Numbered from the stretch's first letter, positions 1 through 13,376 are shown. The stretch: DNA of 64,000 bases from Crotophaga sulcirostris (GCA_013397455.1 VYZB01000167.1:1334624-1398623), one strand, 5' to 3'. Program-made: numbers and translations. The notes: a model not told the origin generated them from the letters alone.

Positions 1-3000
1 ACCTATTTATACTCTATAAAAATTACTATCTATGAAATATCCATGATACAATTACTAAATTTTTTTTTTCTGGAAATTGTTTTTACTAAATATTCAAGGC
101 TAAGACAGCCAGACTTTGATCAGTCTGACATAGGTGTTTTATTTAAAGAGAAAAATACTCATTTTGAAACATGTTTCTTCTTTAAAATCTGATTAAAATA
201 TTGAGACAATGTTAGCTTAGAGATACAATGCTCTAAGGGTGCCGATTTTCCACATTTAGAGCCATGGGTGGAATTTTGTTGGCAGTAATGTTTCAACCAA
301 CATAAAGATTTAATTCTGAGTTCAGATAACCAGGAAAAAAAATCCTGGCTTTCAGATTTCGAAGTTAGGGCTTTTTTGATAATAAATTGGTATTAGTTAT
401 TTTTTGTTATTCATTAAAGCTGTGTTACCCACTGTATTTCTATTACTTTTCTTTCAGAACTCCTTTGTGAGCCAGAACACCTGTCAGATAGTGGTAGCCC
501 CATTTGGAAAAACTGTCATTGACAGTGAGCACTTTGCATGGAAGGGTTGTACTGGTTGGAAGAACTTAATGTACTCTTAAATTTATTTCCTTAACTTTGA
601 AGGACAGAGAGAGATGAGACCTTTTATTACTTAGTCTAAGGAATAAATCAGTCTCAAAAACTTCTTCCCAGATCTCTCCCGGGGAGACCTGCTTGGAGTT
701 TAGGAATATGAATATAGTTGCTCAAACCCTGTAGAAAATTGGCTGGAATTACCCAGCATAAGAAAAAAATCAATGGAAAACGTACACTTTAGTAGGTATA
801 GGTCTTCATCTGTGTGCTCTTGTGGAGTCTAGTTGTTCCCAATCAAGTTCACAAGGCTGAAGTGCTGTTAAGGTGACAATGAGACATCCTGTAAAGTAAG
901 CAAAACCTGCCTGCTGCGCCACCTCCAAATCAGTGAACTGCTGGTTTACCCACAGAGAAAATGCTTATTTGGCCTGTCAATAGAGAAGGCAATGTTCCTT
1001 GCATTAAAATAACAAATTCATTGAGCGATGTTGTCTGTGCATGTGCCACAGGGTACAGATATTCTTCCTCTGTTTTCCTCACAGTGAGGCAGCTGGGTTT
1101 CCTTGACTAAAACAGAAATTAAGTTTAGTGGGTGTATGTTACTGTTATTCATTGTAGAAAGGATTTAAGGCTGGCATATGCCTTAATTGGTACTGCTAAC
1201 CATGGAACTAAATCCCCAGGCTAGACATGCAAATTGAATTAAAATCTACATCCAGTTACTATGTCATTTCTTCTTTGTCAAAAAGCTTTGACCTGGTAGA
1301 AACAGTTATCTTACATAGTTAAAACTTCAGCACTATTTAAAACATTCACAAGGATGGCTAGGAACGTTCCTGTGAACTGAATCAGTTCTGCTTAAGGACT
1401 TCAGATTAAAAGGAGGTATTGAAAAGGGTTTGAAGCTTTTGGGAGTGCTGTCATTCTTCCTGTCTATTTTGTTCCTGTTCGGTACCTAAATAAGGAGTTT
1501 GATTTGTTCTGAGTTGTCAGTTTGACCCTCTCTTGGAACATTGCACTGTAATAAGCAGAATAAAAGAAATGGGGGCTGGGGGGAGTACTTTCTTGCAGTT
1601 GCCTTTATTCTGCTTTTCTTATTTCTACATTTAATATTTGAATTTCAGTTTCATGACGCATGCCTATTATTCTCACTCTTAAAATTTAACATTACAAATT
1701 GTTTTCAAGATGCAAAAATTACCAATATACTCTTGACTTTCTTCCAGTGTATTTCAAGATTCAACAAGTTGAAAATCACACCTAGTTCAGAGTATTTTTA
1801 GATTGGTTTTCAGCTTTTTATTAGACATTTTGCGTTTGTGTTTAATTTTTCTCCTATTATTGTTTTATGTTGTTTCCTTCTTTGTTAAATAGCAGAAAGT
1901 GCTAATGAGATGCTACCTTAAAAGTTACAAGTTGGTGTGGTTTAATGTCTTCAATTCTAATTGTCCTTTTGGTTTTGTGGTTTATCATATCACAGGAGTG
2001 AACTCATATAATCTTTAAATAAATTGAAAGATTAGGTCCTTGATTTTATTTCTCACGTGTTGCAGTAAGATAGAATTTGCTACTGAGATATTTAAAAAAA
2101 AAAAAAGGTTTATACCTTTGCATTTATAAATCCATTGTCCTGAGAAAAAAAACAAAAACAAAAAATGAAAACCAAAACCAACACCAACATACTATTCCCT
2201 TAAGTCACAGAAAGTGGTCAGTGCAGTCATGGATAAATTGTTTCACAATGAGATCTATTGCTACATATTGTGTAAATAGTGTTGGCTTATACTTCTCTAT
2301 TAATTTTAATCGATCATTTATACTCTTCTGTTGAATGAACTATGTCATATCTGTGCAAGCATGAAAGAAAGAGAAATAAGGGACAGATGTACTGTTTCAA
2401 GTGTTATTTTTGTTCTCGGGAGATAAATGTCAGAAGAGAAACACACTGTGCAACCAGTTTCTAAAGTTAATTGCTATAAATAATTTGATAACTCAAACGT
2501 TTTAACTCTTCAGTCAAAGTGGAACTGATTATTGCTGTCCTCAGTAGCTGTAGATAACACATCTTGAAGCTTTTTAAGAAAATAGTATACTGGACAGTGC
2601 AATTCTGCTAGTAATTTATAGTCCTCTCTGTAGTATTTCAAGTTTCTTGATGTAAAAAAAGCCTACATCAAGGGGTTAAAAAAGGCTGAACGATAATCCA
2701 GAGCAGTAAACCCACAAACATGCAATGATTAGGAATGCCTTTTTCTGGAATAACTGCCACTAGAGGGGGAAAAAAAATATATTAACTGGCAAACTCGTGA
2801 GTGCATACTTACTCAGAAATTTGTGAGATACAAAGAGATGCCAGGCAGTCTTATCGGATACCCTGATTCTGCTAACAGAGGCTCTGTAGAGTCCCAGTTT
2901 AAAAAGTTTTCTTCAAACTACCTGAAATGCTGATAAGAATAGAAATATCCTCTGAGATAAGATGACATCTGTTTAAGCTACGTGAATGCCAAACTTAAGC

Positions 3001-6000
3001 AACTGTTGTCTAAGAATCTCTGAATTCACAGAGGAAATACAAGGCCTTTACGTGAACTTTAAGGCCATGTGGAAGTGGACCTAGGAATCCATCCTTTGGT
3101 AAAGGCAGGAAGTCAACTCTTATTCATACTTTCACACTTAAGTGCTTTGGTAAAGTTCTGGAATGAAGCACTCAACTATGTTTTTCAATAATTGCATGTA
3201 TCTTGACCATAATGTGGAATACCTCACTGCAAATAATGAACCTTGCTCTGAATCACTTCGACCTACTGTATTATGGAGTTCATGTGAGGAGAGGGTGAAA
3301 TGAGACGACATTTTGGAATTGTTGCAGGAAATTGTGACTGATCTGTGAAATTGAATTCCCATCCAGGGGTGAGACAATATAGACAATTCTGTCAATTTAT
3401 GTCTTTAATATGTAATTTTACCTAGGTGTCAGATGTATTTTTAATATCCAGCTTGGAGAAAAGAGGGCACAAAATCACCTCAAATACAGAAAGCTCCAAA
3501 GGAAAACATTAAAACAAACAAAACCAAACAAAATATTTCAACATCTATAGAAAACTATGGTATATTTTGTTTTCATTACATTTTTTGTCCTTAAGGCAAT
3601 TAAATGACATTCATCAGACACAGACATGCTCAAAGACTTCTCTCCCATTTTCTTCCCTTGCTGAACAAAGATGAAAAATACAACAGCCTTCTGTTTGTAA
3701 ACAAAAGAGTACAACCAAGGTATTCACTTTAAACTGCAATTACTATATGGGCAGAAAAACACTGTGTATAATTCTGAGAATATTAATGTTTTTTCTGTGA
3801 CACTTTTTGAATTCAACTTACTTTCTGGAAAAAGCAATGAAGATGGAGAAAATAATGACTAATATTTTGTTTTGTCAGTAATTTTCTAAGAGTTTTTTTA
3901 GACCACTGAAGTTTGTAATCTCTTAAGTGCCAGCTCACTTAAACTAAGTTGCTGCTAATAACACATTTTTTTTAAAATGTTGACTTTCTTTTCTAGCTTC
4001 AGTGTACATTTGCAAGTGAACAAAATAGCAAGTGAAGCTACAAATAAAATAGTTATTGTTTGCACATATATGAAAGTTATACAAGTTCCTTTTGCCTTAA
4101 ACAATCACGGTGTAGTTTCCTCTCTCAATACCTTGGAGATCTTAATACAGTGTTCCTCAAGTAGAGCTAATTTCTGCTTTGTTTGCAAAAATTTAAGTAA
4201 AAACAAATAGAATCTGGCAGAAAATATCTGGACTAATTTCAATAAGGATGAAAGAAAACCTGATAATGCAGATTATTATTTTTAATCATTCACATCTGTG
4301 TGTAAAAATGAAAAAAAAAATGAAATAGAAAGAGATTCTTTAGGGTTGTCTGGTTTGGTTTTGATATTAAAATCTGCCAGTCTTTAACTGTACAAGATGC
4401 TCTGTTATAGCAAACAGCATGATGTTATACAAAACCCATTACAAACCTTTTTCCATGTCACGAAAGAATATATCCATTTTCTCATCTGTTTGTGTGATTT
4501 TAATTGAAAACTCACTGTGTTAGAACAGCCTTGTACAATAATTAATTGACTACATAGTTATCTGCAGGAATGTGATTTAAAGTACAGAAAGGAAAAGTAC
4601 AAGGACTGCATTTTAGAAATGCATTAATGATATGCATGTGTGGATAAATGTACTTAATTGCAGTGTATGCCATTAAAAATCATCATTTGCAGGAGTCACT
4701 TTTGGTATAATAATATTGCCATTTATTCAGGACAGATAAATAATGTGTATGTTAGTTGATTTGTTAAATTGTTTGCAATCATATGGTATTTTTGATGCTG
4801 ACAGCATCTCACAGCACATTGACAGGCATTTAGATGCTCATGCACAGGTTTTCCCTTTCTGCAGTGCTGAAGAGGGTCACTGATTCTCCAGTGAAGTAAC
4901 TCAAAACTTTTCTCATTAGTGAAAAATAGCTGCTAAATTCCTTGGCAAGGTCAGCTAGCATTACTGATATTTTAATGTTTCAAGTGTGTTTGTGGCCAAA
5001 CTGTTGAACCCTCACCTGCTATTTAAATTTTCAGACTTCAGACGGACTTTGCTGAAATGGCATAAATGCCAACGGGGAAAAGCGTCAGACTCTCAGAAAT
5101 ACTAGAAAGCAAAAAAAAACCAAACAACTTAGTGTACATAGGGTGACATTGGTTTTGTTTGTTGTTGTGTTTTTTGTTTTTTTGTTTTTCTTTTCTGTTA
5201 AGAACAACATACCCCACAAGAACAGTGCAGGAACTAGGTTTTCTTTACCCTGTAAGGGACTGAGGAAAATGCAAACAAACATTTTTATTTTTTTTTAAAT
5301 TTGTATTTGGTTTTCAGTAATCATATTTTGCACTTCAGTGTTAGAATATGTAGGGCATCCTCCACATAGCTTTATTTCATATTTCCTGGTTTAGCTCTTG
5401 TGTTGTTTAGTTGGTTGATTCACATAGAGATTCGGTAGCTACTCTGAAGAGCAGGTATTTAGACTCTCTCTTTCCTCATGATTTGGCACCTCAGTGAAGC
5501 AACAAGCATTCCTGTGTTTTTCTGATTTTAATATTTTTCTTGTTTGGCTGGACTTAGATTAATTTTTTCTCACGTTTTAAAAATACAATTCAGTGTAGTC
5601 TCATCAGCCATAATGTTGTGCGTAATTGATCGTTTTTGCCTGATTAACTGGAGGGCAAAAGTGACCAACAGTTTATAGCCAATTTCTAAATAACAAAAGC
5701 CAAAAGTAAAAATCAGTCTTGAAATTCTGAAATATTTCATATTACATGCCTCTCTGTCCAATGGTAGCTGTCTGTGGCACCTCTCATCACTTCTGACTGC
5801 ACAGAAATATACTGTGCTTCAGTGTTGGGTGCTTCCCCAATCCAAGCAATGAATAATGGACAGATTCTTTAAAACCCAGCTAATAGAGCAAGAAACGATG
5901 CAAAGGAGGTGTGTCCATTTTCTCCAAATATAAAGAAAGTAACATCCACAAATATCCAAATAATTGCCCACAATATTTTCAAGTTATGAGGAGGAAAAAT

Positions 6001-6596
6001 CAAGAATTGTCCAAGGCTGAATTTCTTCCTGTGTAAGCTCCTATGCTGGTCACAGAGCCTATGGGAAATCCCTGGTGATAACGGTAAATGAGAAGATTGT
6101 TGGTGAGACAAATTCACAGCTACAGTGTGACTGGAAACTGTGGAAGAAACGTGTTTGTAGATACATGGTCCTGCTGTGATAAATGGGATATTGCAACCAA
6201 TTTTTTTTTTCAATCTGCTTCTAGCCTGGACAGATCTGACCACACTATTAGATTTTAGAAGGTGACTTCACATACAGCAATAGTTCAGTGACCTTGAGTG
6301 ATGGATTCTTGTTACACTGAGATTTTTGCTAGTGTTACTAGGACCCACTGGTATTTTGAGGTTCAAATTTGAATATGCTGAGAATGCTGAATTGTTAAAC
6401 ATACCCTATAATAGAAATTCTGTGGGAAAATGAATTCTTGTATTCTTTTAGCTTTAATTTTCATATTTCTAGTAGATGTAACATCGAGAAACAAGCTTAT
6501 TTCTGTGTTAATCTTTCTACTTCATAAATCCTGTTGCTGAAAAAAACATTTATCATAGTTCATTTATTCAGTAATTTTAGCATTTTTTTCTTTCAG
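1..6596 (+). other. DMD: DMD intron 50, 3' part
   Basis: This is non-coding AT-rich sequence that runs into the exon 51 acceptor. It ends with a pyrimidine tract and a TTTCAG acceptor whose AG is at 6595-6596. No exon 50 sequence was recognised, so that exon must lie upstream of the window. I see no transposon I can name here. Small items are A-rich tracts near 2091-2106 and 2143-2189, a T/G-rich tract at 5151-5197, and a 9-bp inverted repeat (2646-2654 with 2664-2672). The short open frames on both strands look like chance, with no domain or codon pattern that I recognise. Confidence 0.85.
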
Positions 6597-6832
6597 TAAC
6601 TTCTGGTGAAACTGTTGCTGTGGATACACAAACCAGGGTAACCAAGGAAACCACCACCTTCAAACCAGAAATGCCATCTTCTGTGCTTTTGGAGGTTCCA
6701 GCCTTGGCTGACTTCAATAAGGCATGGGCAGAACTCACTGACTGGCTTTCTCGACTGGATCGAGAGATCAAATCTCAGAGAGTGATAGTAGGTGATCTTG
6801 ATGATATCAACGACATGATCATCAAACAAAAG
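6597..6832 (+). CDS. DMD: Dystrophin exon 51 (end of hinge 3, start of spectrin-like repeat 20)
   Basis: This internal exon of dystrophin encodes part of the rod that links cortical actin to the membrane dystroglycan complex in muscle and nerve. It starts with two bases that complete a split codon (intron phase 1), then reads 78 codons without a stop and ends on a codon boundary (phase 0). The acceptor is TTTCAG and the donor AAG|GTATGA. Residues 1 to about 30 are rich in Thr, Val and Pro and match the end of hinge 3. From about residue 31 comes helix A of repeat 20, with LEVPALADFN, the conserved Trp at 43 and 49, and KSQRV, ending in MIIKQK. The match to human exon 51 is plain along the whole length. 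The human exon is 233 bp and this one 236, so one codon has been gained near the start while the frame class is unchanged. Only the exon is present here, so no start codon should be sought inside it. Confidence 0.98.
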
Positions 6833-9800
6833 GTATGAGAAACACTGATTTTTCAAGTTGAAATCCTCATGATCTTTATTCTGTATTAAATCGTTTCAAC
6901 AAGGAACACAAGGGAGATAACAGGCTGCAGTTATATATAACATGCAGTTATTACTTGAGCTACTTTATCCCATAAACACAGTTGTTGGATTAAATGTTAA
7001 GATAATTAATTGAGGAAGAGAGCAGATCTCTTTATCTTTCTATTGCTTGAGCTGATTGTGTCATAAGAGTACGCAAGCAAATGGGTGAAATATGAACCTC
7101 ATTATAAGGAAGGAATTGTGTAGTAAGCTCCAGGTTGCCACAAGGAGAGGTACCCTGTTTCGTACCTTTTCTTATGTTGCTTCTGTAAGAACTTTGAGAG
7201 GCTCATATCCTGCTGCTGTTGGGTTATGAAAAGCTCCTCAGTTATCTTAAAGAGAAGAACAGCTCATTAATGCAAGTGTTTTGTCAGCAAAGCTGCATCA
7301 GTATTACTTATCTTTGAAAAAAACAGAAAAATATGGAAATATATGTGTAAGGAAAAAAAAGGCTAAACTGTAACTTCAGCTACTCAGTAGCAATAAAAGT
7401 AATTTGGTATTATGCAGCTTGAAAGTAATTACCTGCCTTCTAGATTCAACATTGCTCAATATAAAAGATTTGACTTGCCTCTGCAAAACTTTTGAGTGTT
7501 AAATTTCCATTCAGTTCAGTTATAAACTGAGTTTGAAACTCTCTATTATAAGATTCTCATCTTCTTTCTCCTCCTCCCACTAATAAAATGTCTTATTTAT
7601 TGTAAGGAAGATTCTGACATTCTTTTTCTTTGCTTAAAGTAAAAGAAGAGAGAGAAACACATTTTGCCTGCTGTCTGTACTGAACAATTTTATAAGAACA
7701 TGTATATTAAAATATACAGAGCTTTATAGGATTTATTCTGCTTGTTTTCTTATATATCCCTTTTTTTACTGGTTTAGACTTTCTGGTTTTGAGATTTTTA
7801 GTTTATTTGTCTTCTAGATTAGTAAAATATTTATTTCTTCTTGATTAGTGATCACAATATATGCTGTGTACAATTATATAGTGTTTTGGTAATTAAAATA
7901 TCTTTAAACCAGTACGGGTATCTTTTAATAAAAAGTGGTAGTTCTAGTATTACCTACACAGGACACTAGATTAACATAGCTGTTTTGTTGTTAAAAGGTT
8001 GAGGGACAAAGAAGACTTGTTTGCATGCTATCTTTTCATCTTTTTCAGAATTGTTCTGTTTGTAAAATTTTATGTTGTTAACTGTTCAGAATTATATGGT
8101 TTTCTTACTTTTGCCTCATTTTAGCATATTATTCTGGCAAGCAAAATCCATAGTTTGCTACCTTCTGTAGATATGTTTCACTTAAATCGGAGATCAAATT
8201 ATTAACTCTTGAGAATTTCAAGTAATGATGTACGTGTTTTAAAATTAGCTGGTTTACATCTGCATTTCATCTTAACTTAAAGCTAAAATATTTTAGCTGG
8301 TTAAGCCAGCACTATTGCAGTCTTCCTCTTACTTCTGTTACTGGCTGGGTAGCCCTGTCTCGTTTTCGATCCCACGCTGTGCTGGTAACAAAACCAGCAG
8401 GAAAACTCTTTTTGTTTTGCTTACCTCTCTAATTGGCTGTGCAACAGAATGTGACATTTAATATATTCTCTGATGAAATGGAAGAATCAATGTCTAAATA
8501 TAGACTACATTTCTGTTGACTGGCTTCCTCTTCTCTAATGGTCATCTTAATATCGGTTAGTACATGGAAATTAAAATAATGAAATTTTAATTCTGTTACT
8601 AAGTCTATCACTAGTTTATTAGGTGAGTTTAGCAGATAGAATTTTCAAAACTGACAAAGAATTTTAAGTTTCTCAAAAAAAACCTCAACCTTGCTTTCTA
8701 ATGTGCTGCTTGTCTGTATGTGAGCTGATGAAATTGGATGTGAGGACGCTTGGCAGTTCTGAAAAATCAGGCCAAATATGATATAAGTTGGAAAGTCGTG
8801 CTTACCTTTCCAGATCTATAAAGACCATAGTCATACCTCTCCTGTAGTTGTGATTTAAAAATCGTTAAAAATCACAGTACTGCATTGTGCTCTGTTTTGA
8901 GAGCTTGTTGTACCTCTGCAGGAATCTCAGTAAGATTTAATAGGGGTTCCATCTTAGTAGATTGACTCTTTTTTTTTAAATGTTTTTCAACTTCAGGTGT
9001 AAAATACCATCTTAACACAGCTGACTGCTTCCCTTATAAAAAATCATAATTATAAAAATACATGTTCCATGAATGATGTTTTATTATAATTTATTATCTC
9101 TCATTGCTCACTCAGAATTTAGAACACTTCAAACTGCTAGTCCCATTGGTGTACTACCAAGCTCTTACTGTTTTAGGCGTTTGTCTTCATTTCATATTTC
9201 TTCCGAAACAGTGAGCCACATTTCTAATAAGAAATTGAAATGTCCAAGCAAATATTTTAAAAGCAAAAACATCCCATATCCTAGACATTTTCCAAATCAC
9301 CTACGTAAAAACAAGTGACATCAAGTTGTCCTTTCTTTCACAGCAGATGGTAATGTTGTTGAAGCTAAGTCTCTGGAGGGACTTCTGTTAAGTTCATTTC
9401 GATATGATTGTCACAAGATCGCAGCTACTAACTCTACCATATTTTTCATCAATTAAAGTCTAAGACGTCATCAGGCCCAACTCGAATTTTACTTGGAAGT
9501 TATCACAGTGAATTGGTCCTCTTGTGTGAATACCATGTACAAAGGTTAATTATGGAACAAAACAAAAAAGACAACTATTCTAAAAAAGGCTTACTTTAGT
9601 GGCAGCTTCCTTTTAATCAAAGAAGCAAAGCAACTGAAATTCACCTCAGTGGTTCATATACTATGTCATAAAAGGAGCATACTAAAATAGTAGCATAATG
9701 GTTATTCATTCCAAACATCTATAGTTAATCTTTCCGTCAAATGAATGGTATATGATTCTTTCAAGCAAATGCATTATGTATTTTAGTTATCTGCGATTGT

Positions 9801-12199
9801 TTATATCTTGTTAAATTAGATTAGAGAAGTAAACAAATTGGAATTAAGAGATTGTTTTCACTATTAATTACTGAATTGATTTTTCAGTAGCTGAGGATCT
9901 TGTGCAGCTGATGATACTAAAAAATATGGGAAAATTAGAAAAAATATGGGTCTATAAACTGTACCGTTAATAAACTTCAGATGAAAGAATGGGCATAATT
10001 GACGTTCCCCTTCTTTGGGGATTTTGTACCTATCCTTTCCCATGGCTACATACCATGCATTATAGTATACAGCTTTATAATTTGGCATCCATTTTCGTGT
10101 GCAACATTACAATTAATATTCTGATAGATAAGAAGAATAGAAAGTTTTCTGTCCAAACTGTTTTACAACATAAATTTTTGTGGAAATTAAAATATAGTTT
10201 TCCAAATTTATATCCTGTTCTTACAGAGGCCACTGTAATTACCAAATTAAAATGTGTTTCTGTATATAATTTAGGTCAGAAGTGTAAGCTATAGCTAAGG
10301 TGAAGTCCTCACCTTTTGGGTAGTGTACTTCAGTTTCTATAGAGGTGTGAAGAAGCTTCATATTAGTGACACAGGCATGAAAAGATGCATGCGTAACATA
10401 TTCAGATGATGTACTGTTAAAGAATGTCATATAAGATTTTACATTTGGAGTGGAATGTTTTCTAGTTCAGTGTTCTGATATGCTTAATGAGAGGAGTTCA
10501 CTAGTCCAGAATCTAAGTAAGGTGCAAATAATCTGGGAGCTCACATTCACACTTCGAGAATCAATCTTCAGGAACATATTTGCCCCACCCCTCTCTTTGT
10601 GCTGTCATACTGCTTTGAGGGTTGTTTTCAAAGTTTCACATTCTCTAGGATCTTCTGTTTCCATATGAACACACATCTGCAGACATTCCCTGAGGCAGTG
10701 TTAGACCAGGAATAACTAGCTTCCAAAGTAGGGCTAGAGCTGAAACTGCTTCTGCAGCCTGTTAGAGGGTTCATTGCCATTTTTTTCCATCTCCTCTGAT
10801 AGCAGAAGCCTACACATGACTTTATGTCTTAAATGGTGTGCAAAATGTCCTGTACCTCTATGAATTTCACCATAGGGCATATTTGCTCAGGAGACTACTA
10901 TCATTATTCTATATATATTTCAAACTGTTATTATTGTTCTATTTAGCATGGAATATATATTATAGCAGAATTTTTATTTTATACTGTGTCATGCTGTTAG
11001 ACTTTTAAAATTAATTCTAATTTATGGGAAATACTGGAAGGCTGGTTTCAGGTTTTGAAGAGAATATAAAGCTAATAAATGAATAGATTTCCAAATATAT
11101 TAGAAAAAGTTAGAACTAGAGGGTTTGTATGCTGAAAGATTTTAGCTTTTTTTGTAGAACAGAGGAAAATGGAAAAATGTCTGTCAGCCTTTAAGCCTAT
11201 TCTTAAAGGGTAGAAGAATGCAGCAGGATGCTCTAGAGGGTTGGCAATTCTGAGTCTTTAAAGGGAAAGAGGAGGAGAGAAAAAGAAAATATCCTGCTAT
11301 TAATCTGAAAGTTGGACCTCAAGGGATATAGAATATGTGTCAGGAGACTCTTTTTTTAGTACTTTGTTGCACATAAAGATAGCTGATACTTTAAAGTAGC
11401 TTAGCCAGCTCATTACTGTATGTTAGAGCGTATATTTGTTTTCTGCAACAATAAAAAAGCTGTCTAAACAGTGTCTTTGGGTGAGTGATTAACAGCTATT
11501 TCCTTTTTTGTCTATAATGTTAATTACTAGGACGTGCATAAAAAAATTTACCTATAAGGATCTGATTCTAAACTCATTGAAGTAAAAGAGATGCTTTCAT
11601 TTTTCAATTAGTTTTCAGTAAGGCTGTAAATCATCATCCAAATAAAAAATACTTAACACTACAGTTATACCTAAAGATAACTTTGCTCTGGTTGCTTTTA
11701 TTGGCATATTGTGAAATAATTTGATTTTTTTTTCCAATTTATGCTGGATAAGCTTCCAGGAAAAGATAAAACATCATGATTAGTGCAACTGGCATCCTGT
11801 TAGGTTCAGCAGCGAAAGGGCAAGAGTTAGGAACTCAATTTCATTTGCATTTATATGTTTAGTATTATAAGGATGCACTGTTTGCTAAGATTGCATTTTT
11901 CAATAGCAAATATATTTTTCTGTATTTCTAAGACTGACCTATCTTATAAGTATAAATGACCTATTCCATCAACACTGGGACCTTTACCTGATTTACTCTT
12001 TTATCCAAATCAATCTTTTATTGTGTGTTTGCATTCCACTAGTATGTGAAACTGCTGTATTGGGCCCTCCAAACATAATAGGGGTACGAGAAAACTGTTT
12101 AAAGTTATGTGCTGCCCACAATGTGGAGCATCAAGAAATCCTGCTGTGCTACAGAGTGTAAAAACTGCTTAAACATTTGTGAGTTCTGTGTGTGCCCAG
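6833..12199. other. Intronic stretch without recognisable features
   Basis: AT-rich intronic DNA just downstream of exon 51. I found no transposon, no RNA gene and no convincing open frame. Short poly-T and poly-A runs are scattered through it. The longest open frames are about 100 codons and have no recognisable domain. Confidence 0.7.
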
Positions 12200-12385
12200 G
12201 CAGCAGAAAAAACCTTACTAGATGCTGGGCTGCATTTAATAAGACCCTAGTCAGCATGTTGAGGGAAGCGATCGTTCTCCTCTATTCAACATCTGTGAGA
12301 CCACTTTGAGGCTTCCCAGTGTGCAGGAAAGACCTGGAGGGAGTTCAGTACAGGAATGCTGGGGTGGTCAGGGTCTAGAGTGCCC
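12200..12385 (+). mobile_element. Old CR1 LINE fragment, left part (interrupted by a younger CR1)
   Basis: From about 12219 the text GATGCTGGGCTGCATTTAAT, followed by wording close to 'gagggaagcgatc', 'ctctattcaaca' and 'gtgagaccactt', is the usual CR1 region near the end of the reverse transcriptase ORF, but decayed. It runs to about 12385 (GGTCAGGGTCTAGAGTGCC). The same element resumes at about 13002. No reading frame survives. The left edge is uncertain because the sequence before 12219 is too diverged to place. Confidence 0.75.
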
Positions 12386-13001
12386 AAGTGGCCAGGAAGG
12401 CCAATGGTATCCTGGGCTGCATCAGAAATAGTGTGGTCAGCAGGACCAAAGAAGTTATCATCCCCTTATACTCGGCACTGGTTAGGCCACACCTTGAGTA
12501 CTATGTGCAGTTCTGGGCCCGTCAGTTTGAGAAGGATGTCAAGACACTGGAGTGTGTCCAGAGGAGAGCAATGAAGATGGTGAAGGGGCTGGAGCACAAG
12601 CCCTACGAGGAGCGACTGAGGGAGCTGGAGCTGTTTAGCCTGGAGAAGAGGAGGCTCAGGGGAGGCCTTATTGCTCTCTACAACTACCTATAAGGAGATT
12701 GCAGTCAGGCAGGGGTTGGTCTCTTCTCTCAGGTGACCAGTGACAGGACTAGAGGACATGGACTCAAGCTTGTCAGGGGAGTTTTAGGCTTGCTATTAGG
12801 AAAAAATTCTTCCCTGAAAGGGTGATTGGCCATTGGAATGCGCTGCCTGGGGAGGTGGTGGATTCGTTGTCCCCGGAGGTGTTTAAGAGGAGATTGGATG
12901 AGGCACTCAGTGCCATGGTTTAAAAGAAGTATTGGGTTATAGGTTGGACTCGATGATCTCAAAGGTCCTTTCCAACCTTGTAATACTGTGATACTGTGAT
13001 A
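12386..13001 (+). mobile_element. Young-type CR1 LINE 3' end, nested in an older CR1
   Basis: This 5'-truncated CR1 begins in the late part of ORF2, in a stretch reading [16 protein letters not shown], and runs through the C-terminal motif [20 protein letters not shown]. The open frame 12388-12693 is cut by a TAA where the related copy at 55.1 kb has AAT. Further on, a single-base loss near 12770 breaks the frame. The 3' untranslated end has GTTGGACTCGATGATCTCAA and the tail is ATACTGTGATACTGTGAT. It sits inside an older CR1 whose two halves flank it precisely, so it arrived later. It is the same subfamily as the copies at 53.6 and 60.8 kb. It cannot move itself. Confidence 0.92.
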
Positions 13002-13376
13002 TATGAGGAGAGGCAGTGAAAGCTGGGCTTGCTCAGCCTGGGAGAGAGCTCAGGATGGACCTTATTGCTACCTACGGCAAATAGATGGGAGACTGCATAG
13101 AAGACAGAGGTACACAGCAAAAGGCTGAGAGGCAACAGACACATGATGCAGCAAAGAGAATTCTGATATTACGAGAAAAAAATGTTTGTGATGAACATGA
13201 TGAAACACCAAAATAGGCTGTCTGGAGGTGTGCATTCTCCAACCTTGGAGACATTCAATGCAAAACTGGACAGGGCTCTGTGTGACCTGATATGACTCTG
13301 AATTCGGCCCCATTTGAGCAGCAGATTGGGCAAGATGATCTCCAAAGGTCCTTTCCCACCTAAATTATTCTATGAT
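13002..13376 (+). mobile_element. Old CR1 LINE fragment, right part
   Basis: This continues the element broken at 12385. It begins TATGAGGAGAGGC, then the decayed 'gctgggcttgctcagcctggga', later 'ctggaggtgtgcattctccaacc' and 'ttggagacattcaatgcaaaactggacagggc', then GATGATCTCCAAAGGTCC and a tail with ATTCTATGAT at about 13367-13376. The tail is the classical CR1 octamer type (ATTCTATG), unlike that of the younger element inside it. The coding frame is fully decayed. Confidence 0.87.

Noticed and set aside
5869..6243. 124-codon open frame on the minus strand
   Set aside because: No domain, low-complexity hydrophobic end, and intronic position antisense to DMD just before exon 51. Most likely chance.
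1..6596. Possible DMD exon 50 in the upstream part
   Set aside because: I searched for text like human exon 50 (LEDLSSEWKAVNRLL) and saw none. The exon must lie outside the window.
6620..6838. Open frame starting inside exon 51 as if it were a gene start
   Set aside because: The apparent start is a GTG (Val) codon within the exon, and the end is a TGA in the intron. It is an internal exon, not a separate gene.
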